Shown in pieces: positions 19,918-30,226 of a stretch of 64,000 bases of DNA. Position 1 is the stretch's first letter. Each line of letters begins with the position of its first letter. Under the pieces are notes generated by a model that saw only the letters and a list, made by a program, of their open reading frames with translations, did no database searches and was not told the origin of the DNA. The DNA comes from Begonia masoniana (taxonomy: Eukaryota; Streptophyta; Magnoliopsida; Cucurbitales; Begoniaceae). The DNA lies in NCBI GenBank assembly GCA_022432975.1, contig CM039510.1:34583677-34647676 (forward strand). The letters run 5' to 3'. Position numbers and translations under genes: made by a program.

Positions 19918-22530
19918 TCTTCCGGTTGACGTCAGCATAAGTCTTCCGTCCAGTTATAAATTTTGTCTTCCGGTTGACGTCAGCATAAGTCTTCCGCCCA
20001 GTTTATAACTTTGTCTTCCGGTGACGTCATCTCTCGACGTCATCTTCTCTTCCGATGACGTCGGCATAAGTCTTCCGCCCAGTTATAAATTTTGTCTTCC
20101 GGTTGACGTCATCTTCTCTTCCGATGACGTCAGCATAAGTCTTCCGCCCAGTTTATAACTTTGTCTTCCGGTTGACGTCATCTTCTCTTCCGATGACGTC
20201 GGCATAAGTCTTCCGCCCAGTTTATAACTTTGTCTTCCGTTGACGTCATCTTCTCTTCTCTTCCGATGACGTCAGCATAAGTCTTCCGCCCAGTTTATAA
20301 CTTTGTCTTCCGTTGACGTCATCTTCTCTTCCGATGACGTCGGCATAAGTCTTCCGCCCAGTTATAAATTTTGTCTTCCGGTTGACGTCATCTTCTCTTC
20401 CGATGACGTCGGCATAAGTCTTCCGCCCAGTTATAAATTTTGTCTTCCGGTTGACGTCAGCATAAGTCTTCCGCCCAGTTTATAACTTTGTCTTCCGGTT
20501 GACGTCATCTTCTCTTCCGATGACGTCAGCATAAGTCTTCCGCCCATTTTATAACTTTGTCTTCCGGTTGACGTCATCTTCTCTTCCGATGACGTCAGCA
20601 TAAGTCTTCCGCCCAGTTTATAACTTTGTCTTCCGGTTGACGTCAGCATAAGTCTTCCGCCCAGTTATAAATTTTGTCTTCCGTTGACGTCATCTTCTCT
20701 TCCGATGACGTCAGCATAAGTCTTCCGCCCAGTTTATAACTTTGTCTTCCGGTTGACGTCAGCATAAGTCTTCCGCCCAGTTATAAATTTTGTCTTCCGG
20801 TTGACGTCAGCATAAGTCTTCCGCCCAGTTATAAATTTTGTCTTCCGGTTGACGTCATCTTCTCTTCCGATGACGTCGGCATAAGTCTTCCGCCCAGTTT
20901 ATAACTTTGTCTTCCGGTTGACGTCAGCATAAGTCTTCCGCCCAGTTATAAATTTTGTCTTCCGTTGACGTCATCTTCTCTTCCGATGACGTCAGCATAA
21001 GTCTTCCGCCCAGTTTATAACTTTGTCTTCCGTTGACGTCATCTTCTCTTCCGATGACGTCGGCATAAGTCTTCCGCCCAGTTTATAACTTTGTCTTCCG
21101 GTTGACGTCAGCATAAGTCTTCCGCCCAGTTATAAATTTTGTCTTCCGGTTGACGTCAGCATAAGTCTTCCGCCCAGTTATAAATTTTGTCTTCCGGTTG
21201 ACGTCAGCATAAGTCTTCCGCCCAGTTTATAACTTTGTCTTCCGATGACGTCGGCATAAGTCTTCCGCCCAGTTTATAACTTTGTCTTCCGTTGACGTCA
21301 TCTTCTCTTCCGATGACGTCAGCATAAGTCTTCCGCCCAGTTATAAATTTTGTCTTCCGTTGACGTCATCTTCTCTTCCGATGACGTCAGCATAAGTCTT
21401 CCGCCCAGTTTATAACTTTGTCTTCCGGTTGACGTCAGCATAAGTCTTCCGCCCAGTTATAAATTTTGTCTTCCGGTTGACGTCAGCATAAGTCTTCCGC
21501 CCAGTTATAAATTTTGTCTTCCGGTTGACGTCAGCATAAGTCTTCCGCCCAGTTATAAATTTTGTCTTCCGGTTGACGTCATCTTCTCTTCCGATGACGT
21601 CAGCATAAGTCTTCCGCCCAGTTTATAACTTTGTCTTCCGGTTGACGTCAGCATAAGTCTTCCGCCCAGTTTATAACTTTGTCTTCCGTTGACGTCATCT
21701 TCTCTTCCGATGACGTCAGCATAAGTCTTCCGCCCAGTTTATAACTTTGTCTTCCGTTGACGTCATCTTCTCTTCCGATGACGTCGGCATAAGTCTTCCG
21801 CCCAGTTTATAACTTTGTCTTCCGTTGACGTCATCTTCTCTTCCGATGACGTCGGCATAAGTCTTCCGCCCATTTTATAACTTTGTCTTCCGTTGACGTC
21901 ATCTTCTCTTCCGATGACGTCAGCATAAGTCTTCCGCCCAGTTTATAACTTTGTCTTCCGTTGACGTCATCTTCTCTTCCGATGACGTCAGCATAAGTCT
22001 TCCGCCCAGTTATAAATTTTGTCTTCCGGTTGACGTCAGCATAAGTCTTCCGCCCATTTTATAACTTTGTCTTCCGTTGACGTCATCTTCTCTTCCGATG
22101 ACGTCGGCATAAGTCTTCCGCCCAGTTTATAACTTTGTCTTCCGGTTGACGTCATCTTCTCTTCCGATGACGTCGGCATAAGTCTTCCGCCCAGTTTATA
22201 ACTTTGTCTTCCGGTTGACGTCATCTTCTCTTCCGATGACGTCAGCATAAGTCTTCCGCCCAGTTATAAATTTTGTCTTCCGGTTGACGTCAGCATAAGT
22301 CTTCCGCCCAGTTATAAATTTTGTCTTCCGTTGACGTCATCTTCTCTTCCGATGACGTCGGCATAAGTCTTCCGCCCAGTTTATAACTTTGTCTTCCGGT
22401 TGACGTCAGCATAAGTCTTCCGCCCAGTTTATAACTTTGTCTTCCGGTTGACGTCAGCATAAGTCTTCCGCCCAGTTTATAACTTTGTCTTCCGTTGACG
22501 TCATCTCTCTTCCGATGACGTCAGCATAAG
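19918..22530. repeat. TGACGTCA tandem array in Tekay 3' LTR (long form)
   Basis: Roughly 45 units of the same 48-bp and 70-bp kinds as at 12500-13095, in irregular order, with small internal deletions (for example CCGTTGACG for CCGGTTGACG). The palindrome TGACGTCA recurs in almost every unit, giving many dozens of candidate bZIP sites in one LTR. Confidence 0.96.
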
Positions 22531-22709
22531 TCTTCCCCCTGCAAATGTTTTCGATTACTCACTGCAGTTCTCCCTCTCTGTTCACTGCTTTGACTGTTCT
22601 ATTAGTTTAAAAAAAAAAAATAATAGTCACCGTTTCCTGTAAATGTCCCGGAGTGACGGCTCCGATCCCGGAACCCGATTCGGATCCGGTTTCGGGCTGT
22701 CACACCAAG

Positions 22710-24038
22710 TCCAAGTCCAAGCCCAAGCCCAAGCCCAAGCCCAAACCCAAGCCCACCATTAGGTCTATATATTCATGGCATTGGTGTTTGTAACTTTTTT
22801 TGGTTGATTTATGAGCACCCACGGATTTCTCTCTCAATAGAAGAAGAAGCTTGGAGCAAAGAGCTTCCAAGGTAAGCTCGGTTGACAACAACCGAGGGGT
22901 TGCGCCCCCGAACCATTCTTCTAGCTTGGTAGCTAGTTGGAGTGGATTTTGCCACCTTCTTCTCCACTCTTTTGAGAGCGGAAAATAGCAAGGAGTGGCC
23001 TTAACCGGTTCCTTGAATCGAGTTTTTTTCCTTGGAAGAAACTCTTGCCGGAAGCTCCATTTAAGCACTCACCTACCGATTCTCGGAAAACATTCCATAA
23101 ATCCTTCATCTTAACGAATCTGGACCACGACTTTCACCAGCACACACCTCACTCACTTCACAAGATTCATCTAAAATTTCATTAAATTTCAAGCACGTTT
23201 GATATTTCTTTTACATTTTCCATTCTCGGTTTTCTCGGATTTGTGTCACCCGGAGCTAACCGGTCTTCTTCGAGTTCTTGAGTCCTATTTGCAGGTCGGA
23301 GCTCATCATGTTGTAGGAGATCTAGACTGTACACTAAAATATTGTCAAAATAGACAACAATAAATTTTTCGAGGAAATCTTTCAGCACGTGGTGCATAAC
23401 CATCAACAAGGGTCCCTCAGGAGCGCGCACGACTTCGCCCTCAGTGTCACTTTCCTAGACATCTTTGTCCTCTATTCCTACCTCGTGGTCATCCTCACTC
23501 TCAACTTCTCCCGTATCTTCCTTGATAATCATCACCCGTCGATTCGGACATTGAGCCATATAATGACCTAGACCTTGACATTTATAACACTTGATTTCTC
23601 TCGCTCTTAGTTGGTTGGCTTTATCGACTAAGGTTTTGTTACTGGACTCCTTAAGTGGCCAACTAGGGTTAAAAGGCTTCTTTCCTTCAGTCTTGTCAAA
23701 GGGCTTGATTGGCGCGGGTGACTTAGGTGTGACTTTGGGTGGAATGTGGGGGGTAAACTTAGGAGGGTAGGTGGATTTCATCTTTCTATTGAGCTGTCGC
23801 TCAATCGTCATAGCCATATAAACAATTGCATCTAAGGACTCTGCCGCGTGTATTTCAACGGTGTCTCCTATGTCTCTATTCAAACCCCGAATGAATCTAG
23901 CAATGACTTGCTCCTCAGGTTCTTCCATATCTACTCGTATCCTTAGAGTTTCAAATTCAGCTAGGTAAGCCTCAACGGATCGAGTTCCTTGCCGTAGGTT
24001 TTGGATTTGAAGGAATAGATCTTGACGGTAATGGGTGG
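22710..24038. mobile_element. Left arm of palindrome, inner part
   Basis: Continues 10355-10776 after the Tekay insertion. It contains the CCAAGC microsatellite (22705-22755), a TATATATTCATGG promoter-like motif near 22768, and the inverted gag/RT frame. Its mirror image is 24072 to about 25400. Confidence 0.85.
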
Positions 24039-24075
24039 CTATGAACCTCTTAGTCATGAGCGACTTCATACCCAC
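23182..24075 (-). pseudogene. Chromovirus gag plus RT scrap, left arm
   Basis: The minus-strand frame 24075-23455 encodes a gag piece (motif QNLRQGTRSVEAYLAEFETL, then ARFIRGLNRDIGD) and one CCHC finger (CYKCQGLGHYMAQC), followed by an acidic stretch. A stop after EDKDV separates it from 23430-23182, which carries RT core residues YFDNILVYS (catalytic YFDD changed to YFDN) directly fused to LTR-like sequence. RT before and after this scrap, RNaseH and integrase are missing. The mirror copy lacks the stop. Reina/CRM-like affinity is inferred from the gag and tail motifs. Confidence 0.8.
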
Positions 24076-24928
24076 CCATTACCGTCAAGATCTATTCCTT
24101 CAAATCCAAAACCTACGACAAGGAACTCGATCCGTTGAGGCTTACCTAGCTGAATTTGAAACTCTAAGGATACGAGTAGATATGGAAGAACCTGAGGAGC
24201 AAGTCATTGCTAGATTCATTCGGGGATTGAATAGAGACATAGGAGACACCGTTGAAATACACCTGGTAGAGTCCTTAGATGCAATTGTTCATATGGCTAT
24301 GACGATTGAGCGACAGCTCAATAGAAAGAGGAAATCCACCTACCCTCCTAAGTTTACCCCCCACATTCCACCCAAAGTCACACCTAAGTTACCCGCGCCA
24401 ATCAAGCCCTTTGACAAGACTGAAGGAAAGAAGCCTTTTAACCCTAGTTGGCCACTTAAGGAGTCCAGTAACAAAACCTTAGTCGATAAAGCCAACCAAC
24501 TAAGAGCGAGAGAAATCAAGTGTTATAAATGTCAAGGTCTAGGTCATTATATGGCTCAATGTCCGAATCGACGGGTGATGATTATCAAGGAAGATACGGG
24601 AGAAGTTGAGAGTGAGGATGACCACGAGGTAGGAATAGAGGACAAAGATGTCGAGGAAAGTGACACTGAGGACGAAGTCGTGCGCGCTTCTGAGGGACCC
24701 TTGTTGATGGTTATGCACCACGTGCTGAAAGATTTCCTAGGAAAATTTATTGTTGTCTATTTTGACGATATTTTAGTGTACACTCTAGACCTCCCACAAC
24801 ATGATGAGCTCCGACCTTCAAATAGGACTCAAGAACTTGAAGAAAACTGGTTAGCTCCGGGTGACACAAATCCGAGAAAACCGAGAATGGAAAATGTAAA
24901 AGAAATATCAAACGTGCTTGAAATTTAA
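24035..24928 (+). pseudogene. Chromovirus gag plus RT scrap, right arm
   Basis: A 297-codon frame mirroring 23182-24075 and uninterrupted: gag C-terminal half with finger CYKCQGLGHYMAQC near residue 165, acidic region, then GPLLMVMHHVLKDFLGKF and the RT core YFDDILVYT, ending in LTR-like sequence (MENVKEISNVLEI). Only about 30 residues of RT are present, so it is no polymerase. The frame points outward towards the right-hand end; the start crosses the palindrome centre and is not a natural gag start. Confidence 0.8.
24039..24071. other. Spacer at the centre of the palindrome
   Basis: 33 nt between the arms GATCTTGACGGTAATGGGTGG (24018-24038) and its reverse complement from 24072. The short asymmetric centre is what a fold-back or template-switch event would leave. 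Confidence 0.9.
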
Positions 24929-25803
24929 TGAAATTTTAGGTGAATCTTGTGAAGTGAGTGAGGTGTGTGCTGGTGAAAGTCGTGGTCTAGATTAGTTAAG
25001 ATGAAGGATTTATGGAATGTTTTCCGAGAATCGGCCGGTGAGTGCTTCAATGGAGCTTCCAGCAAGAGTTTCTTCCAAGGAAGAAAACTCGATTCAAGGA
25101 ACCGGTTAAGGCCACTCCTTGCTGTTTTCCGCTCTCAAAAGAGTGGAGAAGGAGGTGGCAAAATCCACTCCAACTAGTTACCAAGCTAGAAGAATGGTTC
25201 GGGGGCGCAACCCCTCGGTTGTTGTCAACCGAGCTTACCTTGGAAGCTCTTTGCTCCAAGCTTCTTCTTCTATTGAGAGAGAAATCCGTGGGTGCTCATA
25301 AATCAACCAAAAAAAGTTACAAACACCAATGCCATGAATATATAGACCTAATGGTGGGCTTGGGTTTGGGCTTGGGCTTGGACTTGGACTTGGACTTGGA
25401 AGAGGAATGATGGTCACCATGTGGGCTTGAGCCATGTCTTCAACTTCAATGGGCCAAACCAAGCCACCAACTAATCCTATCATTCATCTAATCCTAACAT
25501 GCATCTAATAAAGTTTAAACAAGAAGGCCAACATTTGCCAATAAGTTTGAAATTTCAAAAAAGCAACAAATATTAAAGCTCGGGAAGACAAATTCCTATG
25601 TGAGCATTAAGGTGTCTCTTTAGTCTTTCCACATGAGGAGATGCTTCGGTTGGTCAACGTCTCCAGCTTTAATCTCCCACTTCAAGTCATCCACGGTGTC
25701 CTCCAAGTCTTCACACGAACCATGACCTGCAAAAGAGACAAGTGTGTTAGTCAAATTGTGGACTCGGGTCTGGGATCGTGTAATGGGCCTACGGGGCACA
25801 TCA
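24072..25803. mobile_element. Right arm of palindrome
   Basis: Reverse complement of 10355-10776 plus 22705-24038, with a small number of substitutions (for example AAESLDAIVYM against LVESLDAIVHM in gag) and a shorter CCAAGC-type microsatellite (25360-25400). It ends CACATCA at the GCTGC duplication. Confidence 0.88.
25620..25795 (-). pseudogene. Chromovirus pol C-terminal tail in LTR (right arm)
   Basis: Mirror of 10363-10538, with one amino-acid change (TVDDL for TVNDL). It ends KHLLMWKD. It is the LTR-overlapping tail of a lost pol. Confidence 0.5.
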
Positions 25804-25808
25804 GCTGC

Positions 25809-26278
25809 TCTGTCATTCGATTGTCTTCCTCTTTCTATTTTTCCTTCCAATTGTCCCCGTTCTAGAGCACTATTCTTTTCTTATAAACCTCGCCGTGATT
25901 TTTGCCTCCTCTCTCTCTTAGATCTGATTGATTCTTCCGCCATATTCTCCTCATTTTCCATAATTCTATCATTTATTTTTGGTAAATAAAATCTCCTTTG
26001 CTAATTTATCTTCTTTCTCTTCATAATCTTCTTTTTAGTTTATTTTCCGCTAATAAATCTGCATTTAAATAAGATAATACCAAATTCAAATTAGTGATAA
26101 AAATCTGTTATTTTTTGAGAATATGCATAAAATACATTAAATTCAACAAATCTCTTGATGTTGCAGCATCCTGCAGTAATTATAGTAAATTTCACAAATT
26201 TCTTCTTACATTCACTCAAATCATATAAGTTTTATCAATCAAAAATAGTATAAAATAACTCTAGTTTAAGAGTTATTA
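25809..26278 (-). mobile_element. 5' LTR of Athila-like element, U3 end
   Basis: Aligns with 239-704 of the left LTR. On minus the LTR starts TAATAACTC at 26278 (TG changed to TA). It abuts copia RNaseH sequence, which places the Athila insertion inside a copia element. Confidence 0.85.
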
Positions 26279-26903
26279 GTGGTTTATTCATATCTGGAAC
26301 AATTTCTAGATCACTAAAGAACTTGCGGAGCCAAACAGCTTCTTTAGCTGCTTCTGAAGCAGCTATGTACTCGGCTTCCATAATCGAATCAGAAACTCCT
26401 CCTTATTTGGTACTTCTCCAAACGATGGCTCCACCACCAAGAGTAAATACTGATCCAGATATTGACTTTCGATTATCTATATCAGATTGAAAATTAGAAT
26501 CCGTATATCCTGTAGGAATCAAATCCCTACTTGAATATACAAGTATATAATTTCTCGTTCTCCTAAGATACTTGAGAATGTGCTTGACTGCTATCCAGTG
26601 ATCTAATCCTAGATTAGACTGAAAACGGCTAACTATCTCTACTGCATAGCAAATGTCAGGTCTTGTGCATAACATAGCATATATCAAGCTACCAACTGCT
26701 GATGCATATGGATAGCGTCTCATATCCTCCTCCTTTTGAGGCGTGTCAAAACACTGCTTCTTAGAAAGAGTAACTCCATGATGAGAAGGTAAATTATCCT
26801 TCTTAGAGTTCTGCATTGAATATCTGACGAGCATCTTGTCAATATACAATGCCTGAGACAAGGCTAACAACTTATTCTTGCGATCTCTAAATAGCGAAAC
26901 CAA
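26279..26903 (-). pseudogene. Ty1-copia RNaseH region, copia-1
   Basis: The minus frame 26903-26403 carries the copia RT-RNaseH connection and RNaseH: YPYASAVGSLIYAM and CTRPDICYAV, then HWIAVKHILKYLRRT, then GYTDSNFQSDIDNRKSISG. A stop replaces a codon after WRSTK; the frame continues as GGVSDSIMEAEYIAASEAAK and EAVWLRKFF to 26279, where the Athila LTR cuts it. The 3' end of this copia must lie left of the window. RNaseH would degrade the RNA of cDNA hybrids; here it is broken by the stop and the insertion. Confidence 0.88.
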
Positions 26904-27600
26904 AAAATATAGCTCGCTTCTCCCAAATCTTTCATTTGGAATTGCTTAGCCAACCAAGCTTTTATGTTTGATAATAATCCTATATTATTCCCAATAAGTA
27001 GAATGTCATCGACATAAAGAATTAGAAAAACCACTTGCTTCTCCTTTAAGAGCTTGTATACACAAGACTCATCAAGACATTGCACAAATCCATAAGATTT
27101 GATCGCATCATCAAATCTCATATACCATGATCTGGATGCTTGCTTGAGTCCATAAATAAACTTATGCAATTTACAAACTTTTTGTTTTGCATCCTGTACT
27201 ATGAAACTTTCTATCTGCTCCATGTAGATAGTCTCCTCAAGATGGCCATTCAAAAAAGCTATCTTGACGTCCATTTGCCAAATCTCATAATCATAATGAG
27301 CAGCTATGGAAAGTAGAATACGAATAGACTTAAGCATTGCTACTGGTGAGAAGGTTTCTTCATAGTCAATCCTTTCCTTTTGGGTATAACCCTTAGCCAC
27401 TAGTCTAGCATTGAATGTCTCTACATTCCCGTCTATTCCAAGTTTCCTCTTGTAGATCCATTTACACCCAATGGGTTTTACCCCTTCAGGTAAATCTACA
27501 AGATCCTAGACTGAGTTGGAATATATAGATTCCATTTCAAGTTTCATAGCTTCAAGCCATGCTTCTTTGTCAGAGTCTTCCATTGCACATTTATATGTCA
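26864..27600 (-). pseudogene. Ty1-copia reverse transcriptase, copia-1
   Basis: The minus frame 27400-26864 has AKGYTQKERIDYEETFSPVA, the MDVKIAFLNGHLEE block, KFIYGLKQASRSWY and the catalytic LYVDDILLIGN. Upstream, out of the open frame, are EGVKPIGCKWIYKRKLGIDG and EAWLEAMKLEM, so RT begins near 27600. A frame change near 26890 links it to RNaseH. The core motifs are intact, but stops upstream make it a pseudogene. Confidence 0.9.
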
Positions 27601-27775
27601 ATGGATCATCTTTCCTATCATCAGTGATAGCAACTTGTGCTTCACTATCGTGTCTATATCGAGATGGTAGTCGTACTACTCTATCGCTACGACAATGTGT
27701 AATGATAGGCTGACTAGAGAAGGTGGTATTTTCTGTACCTTGTGGATCAACAACTGTTGTTGCAACAAGTCTAAC

Positions 27776-28420
27776 CTAATCAGATATAATCTCTTCTAAG
27801 ACAATCTTACTATGAGGTTTATAATTTGTTATATAGTCACGTTCTATGAATATGACATTTATTGATACAAATACCTTATTATCATTAGGACTATAAAACA
27901 AACCTCCTTTCGTGCCTTGCGCATATCCAACAAACATGCATACCTCAGTTCTTGGTTTCAGCTTCCCAGTCTTACCTTCTAACACATGTGCAGAACATCC
28001 CCATATGCGAAAGTATCTCAAATTAGGTTTGTGACCACTCCATAACTCTAAGGGTGTTTTAGGTATAGACTTAGATGGAGCTACGTTAAGTATGTAGGTT
28101 GCTGTTTGTAAAGCATATCCTCAAAACGATTTTGGAAGAGAGGAATAGCTCATCATGGATCTTACCATATTAAGCAATGTTCGATTTCTTCTTTCAACAA
28201 CACCATTTTGCTAAGGCGCGCCTGGTGCTGTTAGTTGGGATATTATTCCATTTTCTAACAGCTAATCTTTGAATTCACTTTCAAGGTACTCACCACTTCG
28301 ATCTGATCAAAGACACTTGATTAGCTTTAAATTCTTGAAACGTTCTAAAAGTTTTAGATTTAAGCTGAATTAGGTAAGTATATCCATATCTTGAAAAATT
28401 GGAGAATGAGAAGTAGATTT
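27776..28420 (-). pseudogene. Ty1-copia integrase, C-terminal half, copia-1
   Basis: The frame 28021-27776 has RYFRIWGCSAHVLE and CMFVGYAQGTKGGLFYSP, typical of the copia integrase C-terminal domain. Upstream the family continues with stops: QNGVVERRNRTLLNMVRSMM around 28150-28225 (including the catalytic E region), DRSGEYLESEFKD around 28275-28315, then YGYTYLI and a KTFRTFQEFK stretch to about 28420. The integrase N-terminus, protease and gag are not found beyond it, where a plus-strand copia LTR begins. The direction and order agree with RT and RNaseH to the left, so this is one minus-strand element. Confidence 0.85.
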
Positions 28421-28461
28421 CCTTCTTTCGGTGCCTACAACAAACATCTCATTTAATGAGA

Positions 28462-29187
28462 TGTTGAAAATAAAAAAATAAGAAGGTTTCGATGCCTTCA
28501 ATTGCGGCAGTTCACATTCCTTATTTTAAGGAATGTGTTCCTTCAGCGACTTTATAAATAGAGGCCCGAAGGAACTTCGAAGAGCATCCGAAGAGAAATG
28601 AAATCTTTTATCCAAGAGAGAGGGAGAAAATCACTTCTGAGTGAAGAGGAAGAGAAATATAGTGAGGATTATTTTTTAGGGAGAGAAAAGAAAGAGTTTG
28701 AGAAAAAAATAGGTGTGGTGCTTTTGTGCACATTGAGAGTTCTAAGAGTGGTAATTTCTCTTAGTAAATATTTTCTAGAATATTAGATATCTAGAAAAAT
28801 ATTGTAAATCCAATTTTTCATAGTGAGATCTTTCTGGACTCGGTCCCTGTGGTTTTTTTTTCGATTTGGTTTTTCACGTAAAATTCTTGGTGTTCATTTT
28901 AGCCATTATTTCTCTTACTTCTTGGCCGTTATAATTTTACGGTGTGAGAAAATATTTCTGGTATTTTTCGGATCGCATCTGCTATCGTTTCTCGTACCGC
29001 TTGGTTAGTGGTGTAATTGTACTGTGTAAGTAAGTTATGTCTAGAAGACTAGAATTCAAGTGGACTGATTGTGACCGTCCAGCCTTTCCTGAGAACTTAC
29101 TTGGAAAGGTAATTATGTCTAAAGAGATTGTCAAGAGCATTCTTTCTTGAGAATTATCATGATCAGTACTTTTCATATTTTACAACA
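28462..29187 (+). mobile_element. Ty1-copia-type LTR (copia-2)
   Basis: Starts TGTTG and ends ACAACA, followed by a degenerate tRNA-Met primer site. It carries a canonical TATA box (TTTATAAATAGAGG, 28551). Two short perfect inverted repeats lie around the start: AACATCTCATT / TAATGAGATGTT (28444-28466) and CACATTCCTTA / TAAGGAATGTG (28513-28537). The left boundary is tentative because the first inverted repeat crosses it. No matching partner LTR was found in the window; the LTR-like sequence at 59582 is different. Confidence 0.65.
28551..28560 (+). promoter_or_regulatory. TATA box of copia-2 LTR
   Basis: TTTATAAATA, followed by GAGGCC; transcription would start some 25-30 bases downstream, giving a leader of about 600 nt within R/U5. 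Confidence 0.6.
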
Positions 29188-29188
29188 G

Positions 29189-29201
29189 TGGTATTATTAT
29201 C
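29189..29201 (+). other. Degenerate primer binding site, copia-2
   Basis: TGGTATTATTATC, two bases after ACAACA, against the tRNA-Met-type TGGTATCAGAGCC; the first six bases match. Confidence 0.5.
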
Positions 29202-30226
29202 TTTGTTCCCGCCGAAGTTTCGTTGTTTTTCCTAACAACTACCTCCTAAAAGAATTCTAGATACTAGAGGTAAATTAGTGTTGCATTTTTCAACGGTGAA
29301 TGTGATTGGTTTATTGGATACTCTCACTCTTTACGGACTATTCCATGTGGCTGGAGTTTTTTAAAGGTAGCGGCGCTGTACAAATTTCTGTCAATGACAG
29401 AAGGCAGAGAATGCTTCCCTTTGGTGGATTGTCGGAATTATGTGAAAGGGGGCGACGACGTTCTACCTTTATTTTCTATGCGGCTAAGTTTATCCTAATA
29501 TGCATCTTGTGTTAGGTTGGGTTGGGCAGACACAGTCGTTAAGGGATAGAGTTCTTTTGTTTTGGGCCGGTGGAAGATCCCTTGTTCTTGAACTTGGCTT
29601 GCTTGGAGTGGCAGTGAATGGCTAGCATAAGTCATCATCCAATCTTTGGAGAATTTAATAGGACCCTGAGTGAAGCAGAGAGACATGAGTTCAAAACATC
29701 CAACATTCTTCTGCTTGTGGACTATTATTAAAAGCTTTTGGTTCTTGGGTTGGCAAAAGATGGCACCATGCATACCAAGACTAGAGTCATTTATCCATAT
29801 ATCGTCAACCTTGGTGATTGTCAAATCGTTTGGGACACAACAAAATGGAGGATAAGAATTAAAGAAGAGATTATCAAAATTTCTACACATGACTTTGAGG
29901 ACAAGGTCATTTTTGAATGGGGTACCACTAATGTTAGAAAGTAAAGCAAATTTTTTGGTACAATTGTAATTAGACGGTAAATTCGTTAAGCATTAGTGTG
30001 GACAAACTTATGGAGTACAAGAATGAAAGTGTTTGTGGTGAAAGAGACGTGTAATAGTGCAAAGGAGTGTATATGGTGGGTGAAAGGCAGTGAAGAGAAC
30101 ATTATCAAATTAACTTAACAATATTGTTATTTATATTGAGAGTAGTTCCGAGTATAACTAGACTAGTGATATTTTTCTCCTTTTATTCTGAGTTTGGCGT
30201 GTTTCCTCTAGATTTATGTTTGTTCT
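29202..30226. other. Unresolved retroelement relic
   Basis: No domain could be named with confidence. A 131-codon minus frame (29890-29495) contains GIFHRPKTKELYPL, vaguely like the protease-integrase joint of copia elements, but nothing catalytic. The interval ends with GTTCT (30222-30226), the left target-site duplication of the next element; after removing that element the sequence would continue at 50793. Confidence 0.4.

Larger units (their letters stand above)
10777..22704 (+). mobile_element. Tekay/Del chromovirus (Ty3-gypsy), nearly complete
   Basis: Nearly complete element with TSD CCAAG (10772-10776, 22705-22709). Parts: 5' LTR 10777-13469, primer site 13474-13485, gag-pol 13637-18161, polypurine tract about 18186-18201, 3' LTR 18202-22704. 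Apart from the tandem arrays and one roughly 200-bp deletion in the 3' LTR, the LTRs are almost identical (I noticed only single-base differences such as an A-run length change near 11077 against 18500), so the insertion is young. Tekay assignment rests on the order gag-PR-RT-RH-INT-chromodomain and the motifs listed under gag-pol. The integrase region is damaged, so this copy cannot make its own integrase. Confidence 0.95.
18202..22704 (+). mobile_element. 3' LTR of Tekay element (4503 bp, expanded)
   Basis: Same ends as the 5' LTR, but 1810 bp longer because the TGACGTCA array grew to about 2.6 kb. It lacks the unique segment that lies at about 13090-13300 in the 5' LTR: the array runs straight into CCCCCTGCAAATG at about 22535, a junction at a short CTCCC/CTTCC match. 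Leader coordinates: microexon 18808-18855, donor 2 at 18856, hairpin 18877-18889, acceptor 2 ending 19350. Confidence 0.94.
10355..25803. mobile_element. Palindromic (inverted-LTR) chromovirus-derived element
   Basis: The insert begins TGATGTGCCCC and ends GGGGCACATCA, and is flanked by the perfect 5-bp duplication GCTGC (10350-10354 and 25804-25808) within the Athila LTR; the uninterrupted LTR copy shows the empty site. After removing the nested Tekay element (10777-22709) it is about 3516 bp: two near-identical inverted arms of about 1.73 kb around a 33-nt spacer (24039-24071). Each arm has, from outside in, an LTR-like block whose start encodes a pol C-terminal tail, a CCAAGT/CCAAGC microsatellite, a short RT fragment, and a gag frame pointing outward. 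A TG...CA end with 5-bp duplication is the hallmark of integrase insertion, so it seems to have integrated already palindromic. Confidence 0.82.

Noticed and set aside
20303..22248. Reading frames in the array repeating SSEEKMTSTGRQSYKLGGR
   Set aside because: Periodic translation of the 70-bp unit; they are present on the minus strand of every array copy and have no independent start context.
19918..22530. CRISPR-like array or centromeric satellite
   Set aside because: The units are tandem without unique spacers, lie inside LTRs bounded by target duplications, and occur only in copies of one LTR family; the host is a plant.
24035..24928. Domesticated gag-RT fusion gene
   Set aside because: The mirror arm carries the same frame with a stop and a changed catalytic residue, the start crosses the palindrome centre, and the end is LTR sequence; it is retroelement debris.
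29495..29890. 131-codon minus-strand frame, possible gene
   Set aside because: No catalytic motif and no start or splice context; only a weak resemblance to a copia protease-integrase joint, so it is listed as unresolved relic.
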